NCBI RefSeq assembly: GCF_900291955.1
Contig: NZ_OLMR01000004.1
Location: 91,156 to 155,155 of the forward strand
Origin: Pseudoruminococcus massiliensis
GTDB lineage: Bacteria > Bacillota > Clostridia > Oscillospirales > Acutalibacteraceae
Length of the DNA: 64,000 nucleotides
Direction of reading: 5' to 3'
Part shown: positions 17,152-27,364 of the stretch, piece by piece
Layout: every line of letters starts with the position of its first letter
Position numbering within the stretch: position 1 is the first letter of the stretch
Notes under the pieces: generated by a model
Databases searched by the model: none
What the model saw: only the letters and a program-made list of their open reading frames with translations
What the model was told of the DNA's origin: nothing
Program-made: the position numbers and the translations under genes

Positions 17152-19216
17152 AACAGAGCTTCTTGCTCCCGCTGGAAGTCTTGAGGTTATATATCCTGCT
17201 GTAAGAATGGGAGCAAATGCGGTTTATCTTGGAGCGGATATTTTTAGTGCAAGAGGTAATGCTGGAAACTTCAACCGTGAACAGCTGCTTGAGGCAGTAA
17301 AGTATTGTCACGCAAGAAATGTTGCAGTTCATCTTGCTTGCAATACACTTATTCACGATGATGAAATAGAATCAGCTCTTAATCTTATAAAATACGCCTG
17401 CGAAATAGGCATTGACGCTATAATTATTCAGGATATGGGATTGGTTTCACTTATAAGAAAAGCTGCACCGAATATGACTCTCCACGCCTCAACACAGATG
17501 TCTGTACATACCGCAGAGGCGGCAAAAATGCTCTATGATATGGGCTTTGAGCGTGTTGTTCTTGCAAGAGAATTATCTAAGACTGAGATTAAAGAAATTG
17601 CTGATAAACTGAAAAGTATGAATTGCCCGATAGAGTTAGAAGTTTTTGTTCATGGTGCGTTATGTATGAGCGTTTCAGGGCAATGCTATATGAGTGCGAT
17701 GTTGGGTGGCAGAAGTGGAAATCGTGGTTTGTGTGCGCAACCATGCCGACTTCCTTTTAATGCAGGTGGCAACGGTCACGATTTAAGCCTGAAAGACCTT
17801 TCTTTGATAAGCAATCTTAGAGAACTTCACGAAATTGGTGTTACTTCATTTAAGATTGAGGGTAGAATGAAGCGTCCTGAATATGTTGCGGCGGCGGTAT
17901 CGGCTTGCAGACAAAGCTTAGACAAAGGCTTTGTTGATGAAGAAATTCTTGAAAAACTTCGTGCTGTATTTTCTCGTTCAGGCTTTACTGACGGTTATTA
18001 TACCGAAAAGCTTGGCCCGGATATGTTTGGAACACGCTCTAAAGATGATGTGACTTCTGCTACAAATAAATTGCTTACACAAATTCGTACAAGCTACAAA
18101 AATGAAATGCCACTTGTGCCTGTTTCGTTTAAGCTTGAAGTTAAAAACAGCAAAGCAGCAAAGCTTATTGTATGCGATAATGACGGAAACTCTGCTGAGA
18201 CAGTGGGTGATATTCCAGAAACAGCAATAAATACTCCGCTTTCAGCTGAACGCTGTGAGGGCTATTTGAATAAAACGGGCGGTACACCGTTCTATATTGA
18301 TAAGATAGAATGTATAATAGATAGTGACTTGACTTTGTCAGCAAAATCTATTAACGCTATGCGTAGAGATACGCTACAAGCTTTGCTTGCAATTCGTGAG
18401 AAAGTTAATCCGATTGCATTTGAAATGCCGAATCTTCCAAAGTCAGCTACACATAATACAAAGGGTATGGTTTTTCGTGCAAAATTCCGCAATGGAAATA
18501 TTCCCGATGAATTTCTCGATTGTGAACTTATTTATGTTCCAATGTTTCTTGCGGATAGCGAAATAATTTCTCTTATGGATAGAGGATTTGCTATTGCGGC
18601 TGAGATTCCGAGAGCAATGTTTGGCAGAGAAGATGAAATAGAAAATCGCTTGAAAGATTTGCAGAAACTTGGTGTTTATGAGGTTTTGGCATCAAATCTC
18701 GGGGCAGTTGCTCTTGCTAAAAAATTGGGAATGGATATTCACGGTGGTTTTGGCTTGAATCTTGCGAATACTGCCGCACTTGAATGGGCAGAATCCTTTG
18801 GTATGCTTGATGTGGAGGCTTCATTTGAATTAACTCTTGCACAAATAGCAAAGCTTGGCGGAAATATTCCAAGAGGAATAATTTCATATGGCAGACTTCC
18901 GCTTATGCTTACAAGAAATTGCCCTGCGAAGAATGACGGAAAAGGTTGTAAAAATTGCAAAACTCCACCAATAATCCGTGACCGTAAGGGAAAGGAATTT
19001 CCGATAATCTGCGATAAGAAAAGCTGTGAAATTCTGAATTGCGTTCCGCTTATACTTTCAGACAGACAAAGCGAAATAAAGAATGTTGACTTTGAGATTC
19101 TGCATTTTAATGTTGAAAACTCTGTTGAAAGCAGTGGAAAGTTTAAGGATTATGTTGAAAAAAATGCCCCTAAAGCAGAATTTACCAGAGGTTTATATTA
19201 TAGGGGTTTAAGTTGA
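17144..19216 (+). CDS. peptidase U32 family protein with DUF3656-type middle region
   Basis: ATG 17144 lies inside the end of zapA (ATG 17138 is an alternative), giving about 690 residues that begin LKTELLAPAGSLE, the standard start of the family. The U32 signature is clear: ELEVFVHGALCMSVSGQCYM followed by GGRSGNRGLCAQPCR (about residues 163-205). The long C-terminal part with a second barrel-like domain and a cysteine cluster (NCPAKNDGKGCKNCK near residue 590) marks the large two-domain subfamily. Members are linked to collagen-type peptidase activity or to tRNA/ubiquinone hydroxylation; the actual role here is open. Confidence 0.88.
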   Translation: MLKTELLAPAGSLEVIYPAVRMGANAVYLGADIFSARGNAGNFNREQLLEAVKYCHARNVAVHLACNTLIHDDEIESALNLIKYACEIGIDAIIIQDMGLVSLIRKAAPNMTLHASTQMSVHTAEAAKMLYDMGFERVVLARELSKTEIKEIADKLKSMNCPIELEVFVHGALCMSVSGQCYMSAMLGGRSGNRGLCAQPCRLPFNAGGNGHDLSLKDLSLISNLRELHEIGVTSFKIEGRMKRPEYVAAAVSACRQSLDKGFVDEEILEKLRAVFSRSGFTDGYYTEKLGPDMFGTRSKDDVTSATNKLLTQIRTSYKNEMPLVPVSFKLEVKNSKAAKLIVCDNDGNSAETVGDIPETAINTPLSAERCEGYLNKTGGTPFYIDKIECIIDSDLTLSAKSINAMRRDTLQALLAIREKVNPIAFEMPNLPKSATHNTKGMVFRAKFRNGNIPDEFLDCELIYVPMFLADSEIISLMDRGFAIAAEIPRAMFGREDEIENRLKDLQKLGVYEVLASNLGAVALAKKLGMDIHGGFGLNLANTAALEWAESFGMLDVEASFELTLAQIAKLGGNIPRGIISYGRLPLMLTRNCPAKNDGKGCKNCKTPPIIRDRKGKEFPIICDKKSCEILNCVPLILSDRQSEIKNVDFEILHFNVENSVESSGKFKDYVEKNAPKAEFTRGLYYRGLS

Positions 19217-19258
19217 AAACTTTTTTGAAATGAAATTAAATGATTTGGAGAAATAAAA

Positions 19259-19705
19259 ATGAGCTATACTGTTAAAGTGAAAAAGTTAAAAGAAAATGCT
19301 GTTGTGCCTAAGCGTGCAACAATCGGTTCAGCAGGAGCCGACCTTTATGCTTGCATTGATGAGCCTGTGACCATTGAGCCAGGCAGTCTTGCAATGATTC
19401 CTACCGGACTTGCAATAGAGCTTGAAAGCTCAGATTGTGCAGCGTTTCTTTTTGCGAGAAGTGGTCTTGGTGTAAAGCATGGAATAACACTCTCAAACGG
19501 TGTCGGTGTGGTTGATAGCGATTATCGTGGAGAGGTTTGCGTTGGACTTTGCAATGTTTCAAACGAAAGCTACACTATTTCCGCAGGCGAACGCATAGCA
19601 CAGATGGTAATTATGCCTGTAAAGCCAGCTGAATTTGTTGTAGCTGATGAACTTTCCGATACATCAAGAGGTGAAGGCGGTTTCGGCTCAACAGGAAAGC
19701 ATTGA
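19259..19705 (+). CDS. dut: dUTP diphosphatase
   Basis: A 148-residue trimeric dUTPase with all five motifs: AGADLYACID (I), ARSGLGVKHG (II), GVVDSDYRGEV (III), GERIAQMVI (IV), and RGEGGFGSTGKH at the C-terminus (V). It hydrolyses dUTP to dUMP, keeping uracil out of DNA and supplying the thymidylate precursor. It follows the U32 gene by about 40 bp on the same strand. It is the usual bacterial length, so not a phage fusion form. Confidence 0.96.
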   Translation: MSYTVKVKKLKENAVVPKRATIGSAGADLYACIDEPVTIEPGSLAMIPTGLAIELESSDCAAFLFARSGLGVKHGITLSNGVGVVDSDYRGEVCVGLCNVSNESYTISAGERIAQMVIMPVKPAEFVVADELSDTSRGEGGFGSTGKH

Positions 19706-19710
19706 GAAAA

Positions 19711-19880
19711 GTTAAAAGTTTCGCTCGAGCCTTTTCAAAGGCTCGCAGTTTCCAAAGGCAGAGCCTTTGGTCGCTCTCCGCAGAGAGCGAAATACTTTAT
19801 ACTTTACAAAGCGCAGGAGGGTAGAAAAACATTCCAGTGGAATGTTTTTCGTAGGGAACCCTCGCAGGGGGTTCCCTGAC
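19711..19880. repeat. modular palindrome array 2
   Basis: Five hairpins follow dut: GAGCCTT/AAGGCTC (about 19727-19744), CCAAAGGC/GCCTTTGG (19752-19770), CGCTCTC/GAGAGCG (19772-19789), CATTCCA/TGGAATG (about 19829-19844) and GGGAACCC/GGGTTCCC with loop TCGCAGG (19854-19876). The order is that of array 3 at 42.7 kb, and the first modules are the reverse complement of those in array 1. It lies between dut and mreB and has no coding content. Confidence 0.85.
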
Positions 19881-19990
19881 GGAATGCCTCCACTGTCAAA
19901 CCCTATGTAAAAACGACAAAGTGAGCTAACTATATTCGCTCATTGAAATTTACTTTAAATATTTATATTTTGTTGGCATATAGACAGTAA

Positions 19991-21028
<1,038 letters not shown>

Positions 21029-21061
21029 ATGGCTTACTAAGCTTAATTGGGTGACCATTTT

Positions 21062-21946
21062 ATGAAAAATTTATTTTCAGGGAAAAGCTTCAAGATTTTG
21101 CTTGGGGCTATTTCTGTTTTACTTATACTTGTCATAGTTACAGCAGGAAATAGTTCTTTCGGAACATATATTGTAAATCTTTTTACAATGCCTATGCAGA
21201 AAGCTACGGTAAATGCGGTGGATTCTGCCAAAGATACACAAAAATCCGCTGATGAGCTTCAAGAGGAGGTCAATTCTCTTGAAGCTGAAAATCGTAAGCT
21301 TCGTGATATGCTTGTTGATTATTATGACATTAAAGGACAAAATGAACAGCTTAAAAAATATTATAATTTAAAGGAAGAAAATCCCGATTACGATATACTT
21401 CCTGCAACAGTTATAAGGCGTGACCCTAATGAGAATTTTTATGGCTTTTATATAGATAAGGGGACTATTGATGGTGTGGAGCTTCACGACCCTGTTGTAA
21501 CCGAAAACGGTCTTGTTGGAATGGTTTGTGAGGTTGATGCGACTACCTGTAAGGTAAGAACCATACTTTCACCAGATATTCAGGTGGGAGTGCTTAATTC
21601 ACGCACAAGTGATAGTGGAATTGTTACAGGCTCATCGAAATATTCAGACGATAACCTCTCTCTTATGACTAAAATTCCTGCACAACATACAATGCAGGAG
21701 GGGGATATTATTGTCACCTCGGGGCTTGGTGGAATTTTTCCAGAAAAAATTCGTATCGGAGAAATTAAGGAAATCAAGCTTGACGAATATGATAGTCAAC
21801 CTATGGCAATAATCAAGCCATATGAGAATATACAAGAAGTAAGTTTAGTTGCGATTATAACCAATTATCTCGGAAAAGGTACTATTTCTAAGTCTGAAAG
21901 CTCAAAAGAAAGCAGTAAACAAGAAAGTACAGCATCAAAACAATAA
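21062..21946 (+). CDS. mreC: rod shape-determining protein MreC
   Basis: ATG 21062 gives 294 residues: a short cytoplasmic start, one membrane segment (about residues 10-30), a coiled coil (about 55-100), and the extracytoplasmic beta domain with ATVIRRDPNENFYGFYIDKG and GLVGMV. The C-terminus is a serine- and lysine-rich tail. MreC scaffolds the elongasome and activates PBP2. It follows mreB by 33 bp. Confidence 0.93.
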   Translation: MKNLFSGKSFKILLGAISVLLILVIVTAGNSSFGTYIVNLFTMPMQKATVNAVDSAKDTQKSADELQEEVNSLEAENRKLRDMLVDYYDIKGQNEQLKKYYNLKEENPDYDILPATVIRRDPNENFYGFYIDKGTIDGVELHDPVVTENGLVGMVCEVDATTCKVRTILSPDIQVGVLNSRTSDSGIVTGSSKYSDDNLSLMTKIPAQHTMQEGDIIVTSGLGGIFPEKIRIGEIKEIKLDEYDSQPMAIIKPYENIQEVSLVAIITNYLGKGTISKSESSKESSKQESTASKQ

Positions 21947-21960
21947 TCGGGGGAATTTTC

Positions 21961-22467
21961 GTGGAAAGAAGATTCAGAATATTTAGATATATCATATATT
22001 CAACAGAGCTTTTGGTGCTTTTTGTTATTCAGGGAATACCAAATTTTATTCCTGAGCTTTTCGGTGGAAAACCAAGCCTTATAATTCCTGTAGTTTTGAC
22101 TATATCTATGTTTGAACCAAAATTGACTGCTCTTTGGTTTGGACTTGCTGGTGGACTTCTTACCGACATAAGCAATGGTGGAGTTATCGGCTTTTTTGCG
22201 ATAATTATGACATTGTGCTGTTATTTTATAAGCTATCTTACAAGTGAGCTTATTCGCACAAGACTATCCGTTGCAATGGCAATTTCGTTTATAGTGGTAG
22301 CAATGGCATTATCACTGCATTTCCTATTTTTCTATGTTATGTGTGGATATGGCAACAATGGATATTTTTTCGTAAGTCATTATCTTTCAAGAATACTCTA
22401 TACAGTAGCTCTTACTCCAATAGCTTATTATGTCAATAGGGTTCTTGCTTTGAGAGTGAGCTTGTAA
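21961..22467 (+). CDS. mreD: rod shape-determining protein MreD
   Basis: GTG start at 21961 with GGGGG upstream; 168 residues with five or six hydrophobic segments. The GLAGGLLTDISNGG segment near residue 60 is the common MreD motif. It is the integral membrane partner of MreC. A gap of about 125 bp with a degenerate REP hairpin separates it from the PBP gene. Confidence 0.9.
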   Translation: MERRFRIFRYIIYSTELLVLFVIQGIPNFIPELFGGKPSLIIPVVLTISMFEPKLTALWFGLAGGLLTDISNGGVIGFFAIIMTLCCYFISYLTSELIRTRLSVAMAISFIVVAMALSLHFLFFYVMCGYGNNGYFFVSHYLSRILYTVALTPIAYYVNRVLALRVSL

Positions 22468-22479
22468 ATTTATATGTTA

Positions 22480-22512
22480 ATTGAATGGGCAAACTGCGTT
22501 CGTCCGTTCAAT
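22480..22512. repeat. degenerate REP-like hairpin
   Basis: ATTGAA...TTCAAT outer arms enclose GGGCAAA and TTCGTCC, a diverged form of the GGGCGAA/TTCGCCC palindrome at 7739 and inside the transposase gene. It lies between mreD and the PBP gene. Confidence 0.6.
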
Positions 22513-22594
22513 ATTTGCTAACTAAATAACAATAAATTTTCATAACTAAACACAGTTAATCGACAGATAGTTTAAAAGGGGGAATGCAGTTATT

Positions 22595-24655
22595 ATGGAA
22601 GAACAAAAAACAGAAAAAAAGCACCAGCATGGGCGTACTGCGTTTCTTTTAATTGTTTTACTTATTATCTTTGGAATGTTTACTGCAAGGCTTGCAGATT
22701 GGCAGCTTATAAATGGTGACAGGTATGACGAGATTTCAAAAACATCTACAAGCTATACGGTTGAAACCGAGGCTCTTAGAGGAGAAATTCTTGATGTTAA
22801 TGGAGTGGGCTTAGCTATCAATAGTACAGGCTATCAGGTGGTTATAGATAAGCTCTATATGGAAGATGACAAGCTTAATGACACAATTCTTGCATTGATT
22901 CTTCTTATGGAAAAATGCGGTGAGAAATGGGTTGATGCTTTGCCGATTATTATGGAGGGTGATAGTTACAAGTTTGCAGATGATATGGAGGACGAAATTG
23001 CTGAACTCAAAAGCAAGGATAACCTTAATATGAATACCTATTCCACTGCTGAGGAATGTATGAGTAAGCTTAATGAAAGCTATAAGTGTGATGGGTATTC
23101 CAAAAAGGAACAGAGAAATATTATAAGCGTTCGCTATAATATGAAAAAAATGGGTTACAGCAAATCTACTCCTTATACTTTTGCAGAAAAAATAAGTGCT
23201 GATACTATGGCGATTGTTTCGGAAAATTTTCAGGATATAGCAGGTGTTGATGTCAGAAGCTCAACTATCAGAACAAATCCGAATGGTACAGCCGCCGCAC
23301 AGATAGTTGGTGCTTATGGTGCTATTTCAAGCGAGGAATATAAGGAAAAATCAGATGATGGCTATTCTCTCAATGATAAAATCGGAAAATTCGGAATAGA
23401 AAAATCGTATGAAAACCAGCTTCGTGGCAAATCGGGAAGTAAAATGATTCGTGCCTCCTCAAATGGCAATGTTCTTGATGTTGTTGAAACTAAAAATGCT
23501 GAGCCAGGTAATACTGTTTATCTTACAATAGATACTAAGTATCAATTACTTGCACAAAAAGCTCTTAAAGAAGCTACCAAAGAGGCGCAGGACCTTGCAA
23601 AACAGGCAGGAACAAAACATTCTGGCGAGGACTGTATTTCTGGCTCAGTTGTTATGCTTGATGTGAAGGATTTTTCCGTTATATGTGCGGCAACATATCC
23701 AACATATGACCTTTCAAAATATTGGGAGGATTATTCTAAAATTGCCACAACAAAAGGCGACCCGCTTATAAATCGTGCTTTTCAGAGTGCATTTACACCG
23801 GGTTCTACATTTAAGCCACTTGTTGCCTCTGCGGCTCTTGAAGAAAAAGCTATAAATAAAGGTACAGATATTACCTGCACAGGCACATATGACTATTACG
23901 ATGGTTTAAGAATTAATTGTATGGGTGTTCATGGCTCAATCAATGTTACAAAGGCTATTGCAGTTTCGTGCAACTACTTCTTTAATGATTTAGGCAGAAG
24001 GCTCGGAATTGAAAGCATAGAAAGCTATGCTAAGCGTGTTGGCTTTGGAAGTCCGACAGGTGTAGAGCTTGGAGAGGGCGAAGAAACAAGTGGTGCAATA
24101 GCTGGTCCTGAAAATAGCAAAAGCTGGGGCAGTGAATGGTATCCAGGAAATACAGTTCAGGCGGCAATAGGTCAATCGGATACGCTTATTTCACCTATTC
24201 AACTTGCAACTTATGCGGCAACCCTTGCTAATAACGGAACAAGACTTCAAACGCATATCGTCCGAAAGGTTGTCAGTTATGACCGAAAAACTGTTATATC
24301 CGAGAATGCCCCGAATAATCCAACCGTTGTTGACAGTATGGGCGTAAGTGAAGAAAATCTTGCGATAGTCAAAGAGGGTATGATTAAGGCGGTAAACGAA
24401 ACTTATAGTTCAGTTTTTGGAGATTTTAAGATTCAGGTTGTTGGTAAAACTGGTACAGCTGAAAATAATGGAAGTGACCACGCAAACTTTATATGTTATG
24501 CACCTGCCGATAATCCACAGGTAGCAATAGGTGTTATGGTTGAGCATGGTGCAAAAAGTTCTGTTGCTATGAATGTTGCCAAAAAACTCCTTACTCAATA
24601 TTTTAAGGATAATCCAGTTTCTACTACAAAGGAAACAAGCAAAAGTCAAGATTAG
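22595..24655 (+). CDS. penicillin-binding protein 2, class B transpeptidase of elongation
   Basis: The 686-residue protein has one N-terminal membrane segment (about 15-37), a PBP dimerisation domain with RGEILDVNGVGLA near residue 65, and a C-terminal transpeptidase domain. The active-site motifs are STFK (in FTPGSTFKPLV), SCN (in AVSCNYFF) and KTG (in VVGKTGTAE). Gene order after mreBCD identifies it as the elongation-specific enzyme, cross-linking lateral wall peptidoglycan. There are long inserts in the non-catalytic part relative to E. coli PBP2, as usual in Clostridia. Confidence 0.93.
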   Translation: MEEQKTEKKHQHGRTAFLLIVLLIIFGMFTARLADWQLINGDRYDEISKTSTSYTVETEALRGEILDVNGVGLAINSTGYQVVIDKLYMEDDKLNDTILALILLMEKCGEKWVDALPIIMEGDSYKFADDMEDEIAELKSKDNLNMNTYSTAEECMSKLNESYKCDGYSKKEQRNIISVRYNMKKMGYSKSTPYTFAEKISADTMAIVSENFQDIAGVDVRSSTIRTNPNGTAAAQIVGAYGAISSEEYKEKSDDGYSLNDKIGKFGIEKSYENQLRGKSGSKMIRASSNGNVLDVVETKNAEPGNTVYLTIDTKYQLLAQKALKEATKEAQDLAKQAGTKHSGEDCISGSVVMLDVKDFSVICAATYPTYDLSKYWEDYSKIATTKGDPLINRAFQSAFTPGSTFKPLVASAALEEKAINKGTDITCTGTYDYYDGLRINCMGVHGSINVTKAIAVSCNYFFNDLGRRLGIESIESYAKRVGFGSPTGVELGEGEETSGAIAGPENSKSWGSEWYPGNTVQAAIGQSDTLISPIQLATYAATLANNGTRLQTHIVRKVVSYDRKTVISENAPNNPTVVDSMGVSEENLAIVKEGMIKAVNETYSSVFGDFKIQVVGKTGTAENNGSDHANFICYAPADNPQVAIGVMVEHGAKSSVAMNVAKKLLTQYFKDNPVSTTKETSKSQD

Positions 24656-24712
24656 TATAGATTTGATAGATAACTACCGAATAGGTGAACAAATATCGCC
24701 CTTAACAAAAAT

Positions 24713-24752
24713 AACACGCATAACTCGTAAACAGAGTTGTGCGTGTTTTACT
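24713..24752 (+). terminator. terminator of the mre/PBP block
   Basis: AACACGCATAACTC (24713-24726) pairs with GAGTTGTGCGTGTT (24734-24747) with one G-T type pair and is followed by TTTTA. It lies between convergent genes and may serve both strands. Confidence 0.8.
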
Positions 24753-24796
24753 TTGTGAGAATATCTAATTTTTATAGATAAAGTCGAGCGACTATA

Positions 24797-25480
24797 TTAT
24801 TCGCAGAAACCGTGTGTGCGTTCTACGATTTCGCCCTTTTTCTTGTAAATGCTTCCTTCGTGCACATATCCACGAACCATAGAGAGCGGATATATACTTG
24901 TTTTTCTGCCTATAACTGAACCAGGATTCAAAACCGAGCCACAGCCAACCTCAACATAATCGCCGACCATTGCACCAAATTTCTTTAGTCCAGTTTCGAC
25001 TCTGCCATCATCTGTGATGATTGTTACAAGAGTTTTGTCGGATTTGAGATTAGATGTAATTGAGCCTGCACCCATATGTGACCTATATCCAAGAATAGAA
25101 TCACCAACATAGTTATAGTGCGGAACTTGAGCATAGTTGAAAATAATTGAATTTTTCAATTCTGTTGAATTGCCTATAACTGCACCTTCTCCGACAATAA
25201 CAGAACCTCTGATAAATGCACAATGTCTTATTTCAGCATTTGCACAAACTATTAAAGGACCTGTCAGATAAGCGCTGTCATAAACCTTTGCGGACTTGGC
25301 AATCCAGATATTTTCGCCACGCTTTTCATATTCGTTTGGGTCGAGTGTTTCGCCGAGAGCAATAATAAAGTCGCTGATTTTTGGCAAAACCTCCCACGGA
25401 TACTTTACACCATCAAAAAGTGGTTTAGCAATGGTTTGGTCAAAATCAAGAAGCGAGCTTGCTTCAAGATAACTATACAT
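24797..25480 (-). CDS. hexapeptide-repeat nucleotidyl/acyltransferase-like protein
   Basis: ATG 25480 has AGAAGG upstream; a GTG at 25489 is the alternative. The 227-residue protein starts with a helical segment (PWEVLPKISDFIIALGETL) and continues as a left-handed beta helix from about residue 55 (GENIWIAKSAKVYDSAYLTGP). It resembles the C-terminal half of GlmU-like proteins, with YRSHMGAGSITSNLKSDK in the position of the acetyl-CoA site. No nucleotidyltransferase domain is present. A role in sugar-nucleotide or envelope metabolism is likely; substrate unknown. Confidence 0.7.
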   Translation of the reverse strand: MYSYLEASSLLDFDQTIAKPLFDGVKYPWEVLPKISDFIIALGETLDPNEYEKRGENIWIAKSAKVYDSAYLTGPLIVCANAEIRHCAFIRGSVIVGEGAVIGNSTELKNSIIFNYAQVPHYNYVGDSILGYRSHMGAGSITSNLKSDKTLVTIITDDGRVETGLKKFGAMVGDYVEVGCGSVLNPGSVIGRKTSIYPLSMVRGYVHEGSIYKKKGEIVERTHGFCE

Positions 25481-25503
25481 AGAATACACCTTCTAAAAAA
25501 TTA

Positions 25504-25737
25504 TTATTCAAAATCGTAAAAAGCCCATTCGTTATCATCAAACTTTCCAGCGAAAAAGCGTATCTCTTTATCTCCGCTTGTAACGCTATAAGATGAAAAA
25601 GCATAGGGCTTTTTTGTATCAGGTTCAAGCACAACAGCACATTCACCAAAGCTGTGCCACGGATACTTGAAAACATCAACGCCATTTATGCAAAAGCGTC
25701 CTTTAGACGCTCTGCCAAGAAATTCGTGCTGTTTCAA
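25504..25737 (-). CDS. conserved small protein of unknown function
   Basis: A 77-residue frame with TTG start preceded by GAGGTG. The sequence is rich in aromatic residues and short strands (FKYPWHSFGECAVVLEPDTK, then FFAGKFDDNEWAFYDFE). It is packed between the hexapeptide protein and the DUF1963 gene on the same strand with small gaps, which supports it as a real gene. No family was recognised. Confidence 0.6.
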   Translation of the reverse strand: MKQHEFLGRASKGRFCINGVDVFKYPWHSFGECAVVLEPDTKKPYAFSSYSVTSGDKEIRFFAGKFDDNEWAFYDFE

Positions 25738-25753
25738 TTAAAATTCACCTCAA

Positions 25754-26599
25754 TTAGCCACAATCCCAATTATATACTACATCATCGAATTTACAATTCT
25801 TTAAATCTTCAGGTTTGATAAAGAAGTTAGCAACACCGCAATCGCCCCAAAGAGTTACAAACTCTCCGTTATGGATTTCAGAATCAATCTGCAACAGTAA
25901 GGTGCTGTATTCACGAGATTCCTCGTCATATTCTCTTGGGTCGCTCTGAGTAAAGAACGGATATCCGCCCATTCTATGACCATTTTCTTCAATTTCATCG
26001 AACACTTTATCAGTGATTTCGTCTGGCATATCAAAAAACTCTTCATAATCTGAGCCTGTTTCTTCATTATAAAGCTTTGTGAAAATTTCATCAAACTTAT
26101 AATCACTACAAGTCATATATTGCTCTTGAATCTCAAAGCTAAGCTTTAATGGAGTATCTATTGGAGAATAAATCTCATCACCCTTACTTTCATCAATATA
26201 ATCCTTGATAATAGGTGCTTTCTGCTGATTTTCGAGGTTTTTGTCAATATCAGCGTGATAGAAGATTTTATAATTTTTTTGAACTGTTGGGTTATCAAAA
26301 TCAGCACCATATAAATCATCGGTAGGATTTATGAAAATCTGCAAAATTCCCTTTTCTGGAAAGTTTTCAAAATGAGGAACTTCCTCAAAATTTATCTGTG
26401 CTAAAAGCATCATAGGGATTTGAGTACCCCTTTGATTAAAATTTTCTGCATAAGGATATTCAAAATCCTTTGGAAAATAAGGTGTTCCTCCGAAGCTGCT
26501 CTCAAAAGGACTTGTTTCACTCTCTGTTGTATTTATTCCAATGCACTTAGTTTTTGTTATTTCTTTAAATTTTGCGATAATCTCGTCGATTTCAGGCAT
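25754..26599 (-). CDS. DUF1963 (YwqG-like) protein
   Basis: The 281-residue protein shows the DUF1963 pattern: SSFGGTPYFPKDFEYP near residue 33, MMLLAQINFEEVPHFENFPEKGILQIFI near residue 62, and the C-terminal LLLQIDSE with WGDCGVANFFI. It is cytoplasmic, acidic and of unknown function; YwqG in Bacillus is its best known relative. GAGGTGATGAT precedes the ATG. It is probably co-transcribed with the neighbouring minus-strand genes. Confidence 0.85.
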   Translation of the reverse strand: MPEIDEIIAKFKEITKTKCIGINTTESETSPFESSFGGTPYFPKDFEYPYAENFNQRGTQIPMMLLAQINFEEVPHFENFPEKGILQIFINPTDDLYGADFDNPTVQKNYKIFYHADIDKNLENQQKAPIIKDYIDESKGDEIYSPIDTPLKLSFEIQEQYMTCSDYKFDEIFTKLYNEETGSDYEEFFDMPDEITDKVFDEIEENGHRMGGYPFFTQSDPREYDEESREYSTLLLQIDSEIHNGEFVTLWGDCGVANFFIKPEDLKNCKFDDVVYNWDCG

Positions 26600-26611
26600 A
26601 TCATCACCTCT

Positions 26612-27220
26612 TTATTTTTTCTTTATATTTATAATTTCTTCGATAAGCTTTGTTGTGCCGTCTATACCAAGAAATGCACTGTTTATGCAAAGGTCATAGT
26701 TATTATAATCGCCCCATTTAATATTGGCATAATAATTGTAGTAATTAGCTCTTGTTTTGTCTTTTTTAGCAATAAAGGCATTTACGGAATTTTTATCAAT
26801 TCCTTCAACATTTATAGCACGCTCTCTGCGGAAATCAAAATCTGCATAAATAAAGATTTTGATGCAGTTCTTATTATCTTTGAGAACATAGTCGGCACAT
26901 CTTCCAACGATGATACAATCACTGTTGGCATATTCTTTGATGAGCTTCTGTTGTGCGATGAAAACTCTGTCATTTATAGGTAACTGGGCAGTGCCTGAGA
27001 ATCCGTGTACAATGCTTGAGGCACCAAGGGAAAGTGAATAAAGCAAGCTGCTTGCTGCCTTTTCGTCAACTTCCTTGAGAATATCTGGGCTTATGCCACT
27101 CATTTCAGCGGCTTTATAGATAAGCTCTTTATCATAAAACTTAAAACCAAGTTTTTCTGCGAGTTTTTGTCCGATTTCGTGTCCGCCACTGGCGAATTGT
27201 CTTGATATTGTAATAACCAT
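26612..27220 (-). CDS. cytidylate kinase-like protein
   Basis: ATG 27220 has AAAGGAG upstream and gives 202 residues beginning VITISRQFASGGHEIGQKLA, the P-loop region of the cytidylate kinase-like family (GGHEIG replaces the classical loop). The middle has CIIVGRCADYVL near residue 100 and a basic RRERAINVEGI lid segment. Such proteins are distinct from Cmk and their substrate is uncertain. It lies between DUF1963 and cinA, same strand. Confidence 0.85.
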   Translation of the reverse strand: MVITISRQFASGGHEIGQKLAEKLGFKFYDKELIYKAAEMSGISPDILKEVDEKAASSLLYSLSLGASSIVHGFSGTAQLPINDRVFIAQQKLIKEYANSDCIIVGRCADYVLKDNKNCIKIFIYADFDFRRERAINVEGIDKNSVNAFIAKKDKTRANYYNYYANIKWGDYNNYDLCINSAFLGIDGTTKLIEEIINIKKK

Positions 27221-27364
27221 AAGTACAGCTCCTTTCGGTAAATATAACATAATTTTACGCAATCAAGAATAATTTTATGCTAATTTATTATAACAGTGTC
27301 TTGCTTATAATGTCAAGAGAATAGTTTATTTATGAGCTATACTGATTAAATTTCTTTTATAGAT

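Noticed and set aside
24410..24649. Minus-strand frame in the PBP2 transpeptidase domain
   Set aside because: The overlapping plus-strand reading contains the KTG active-site motif.
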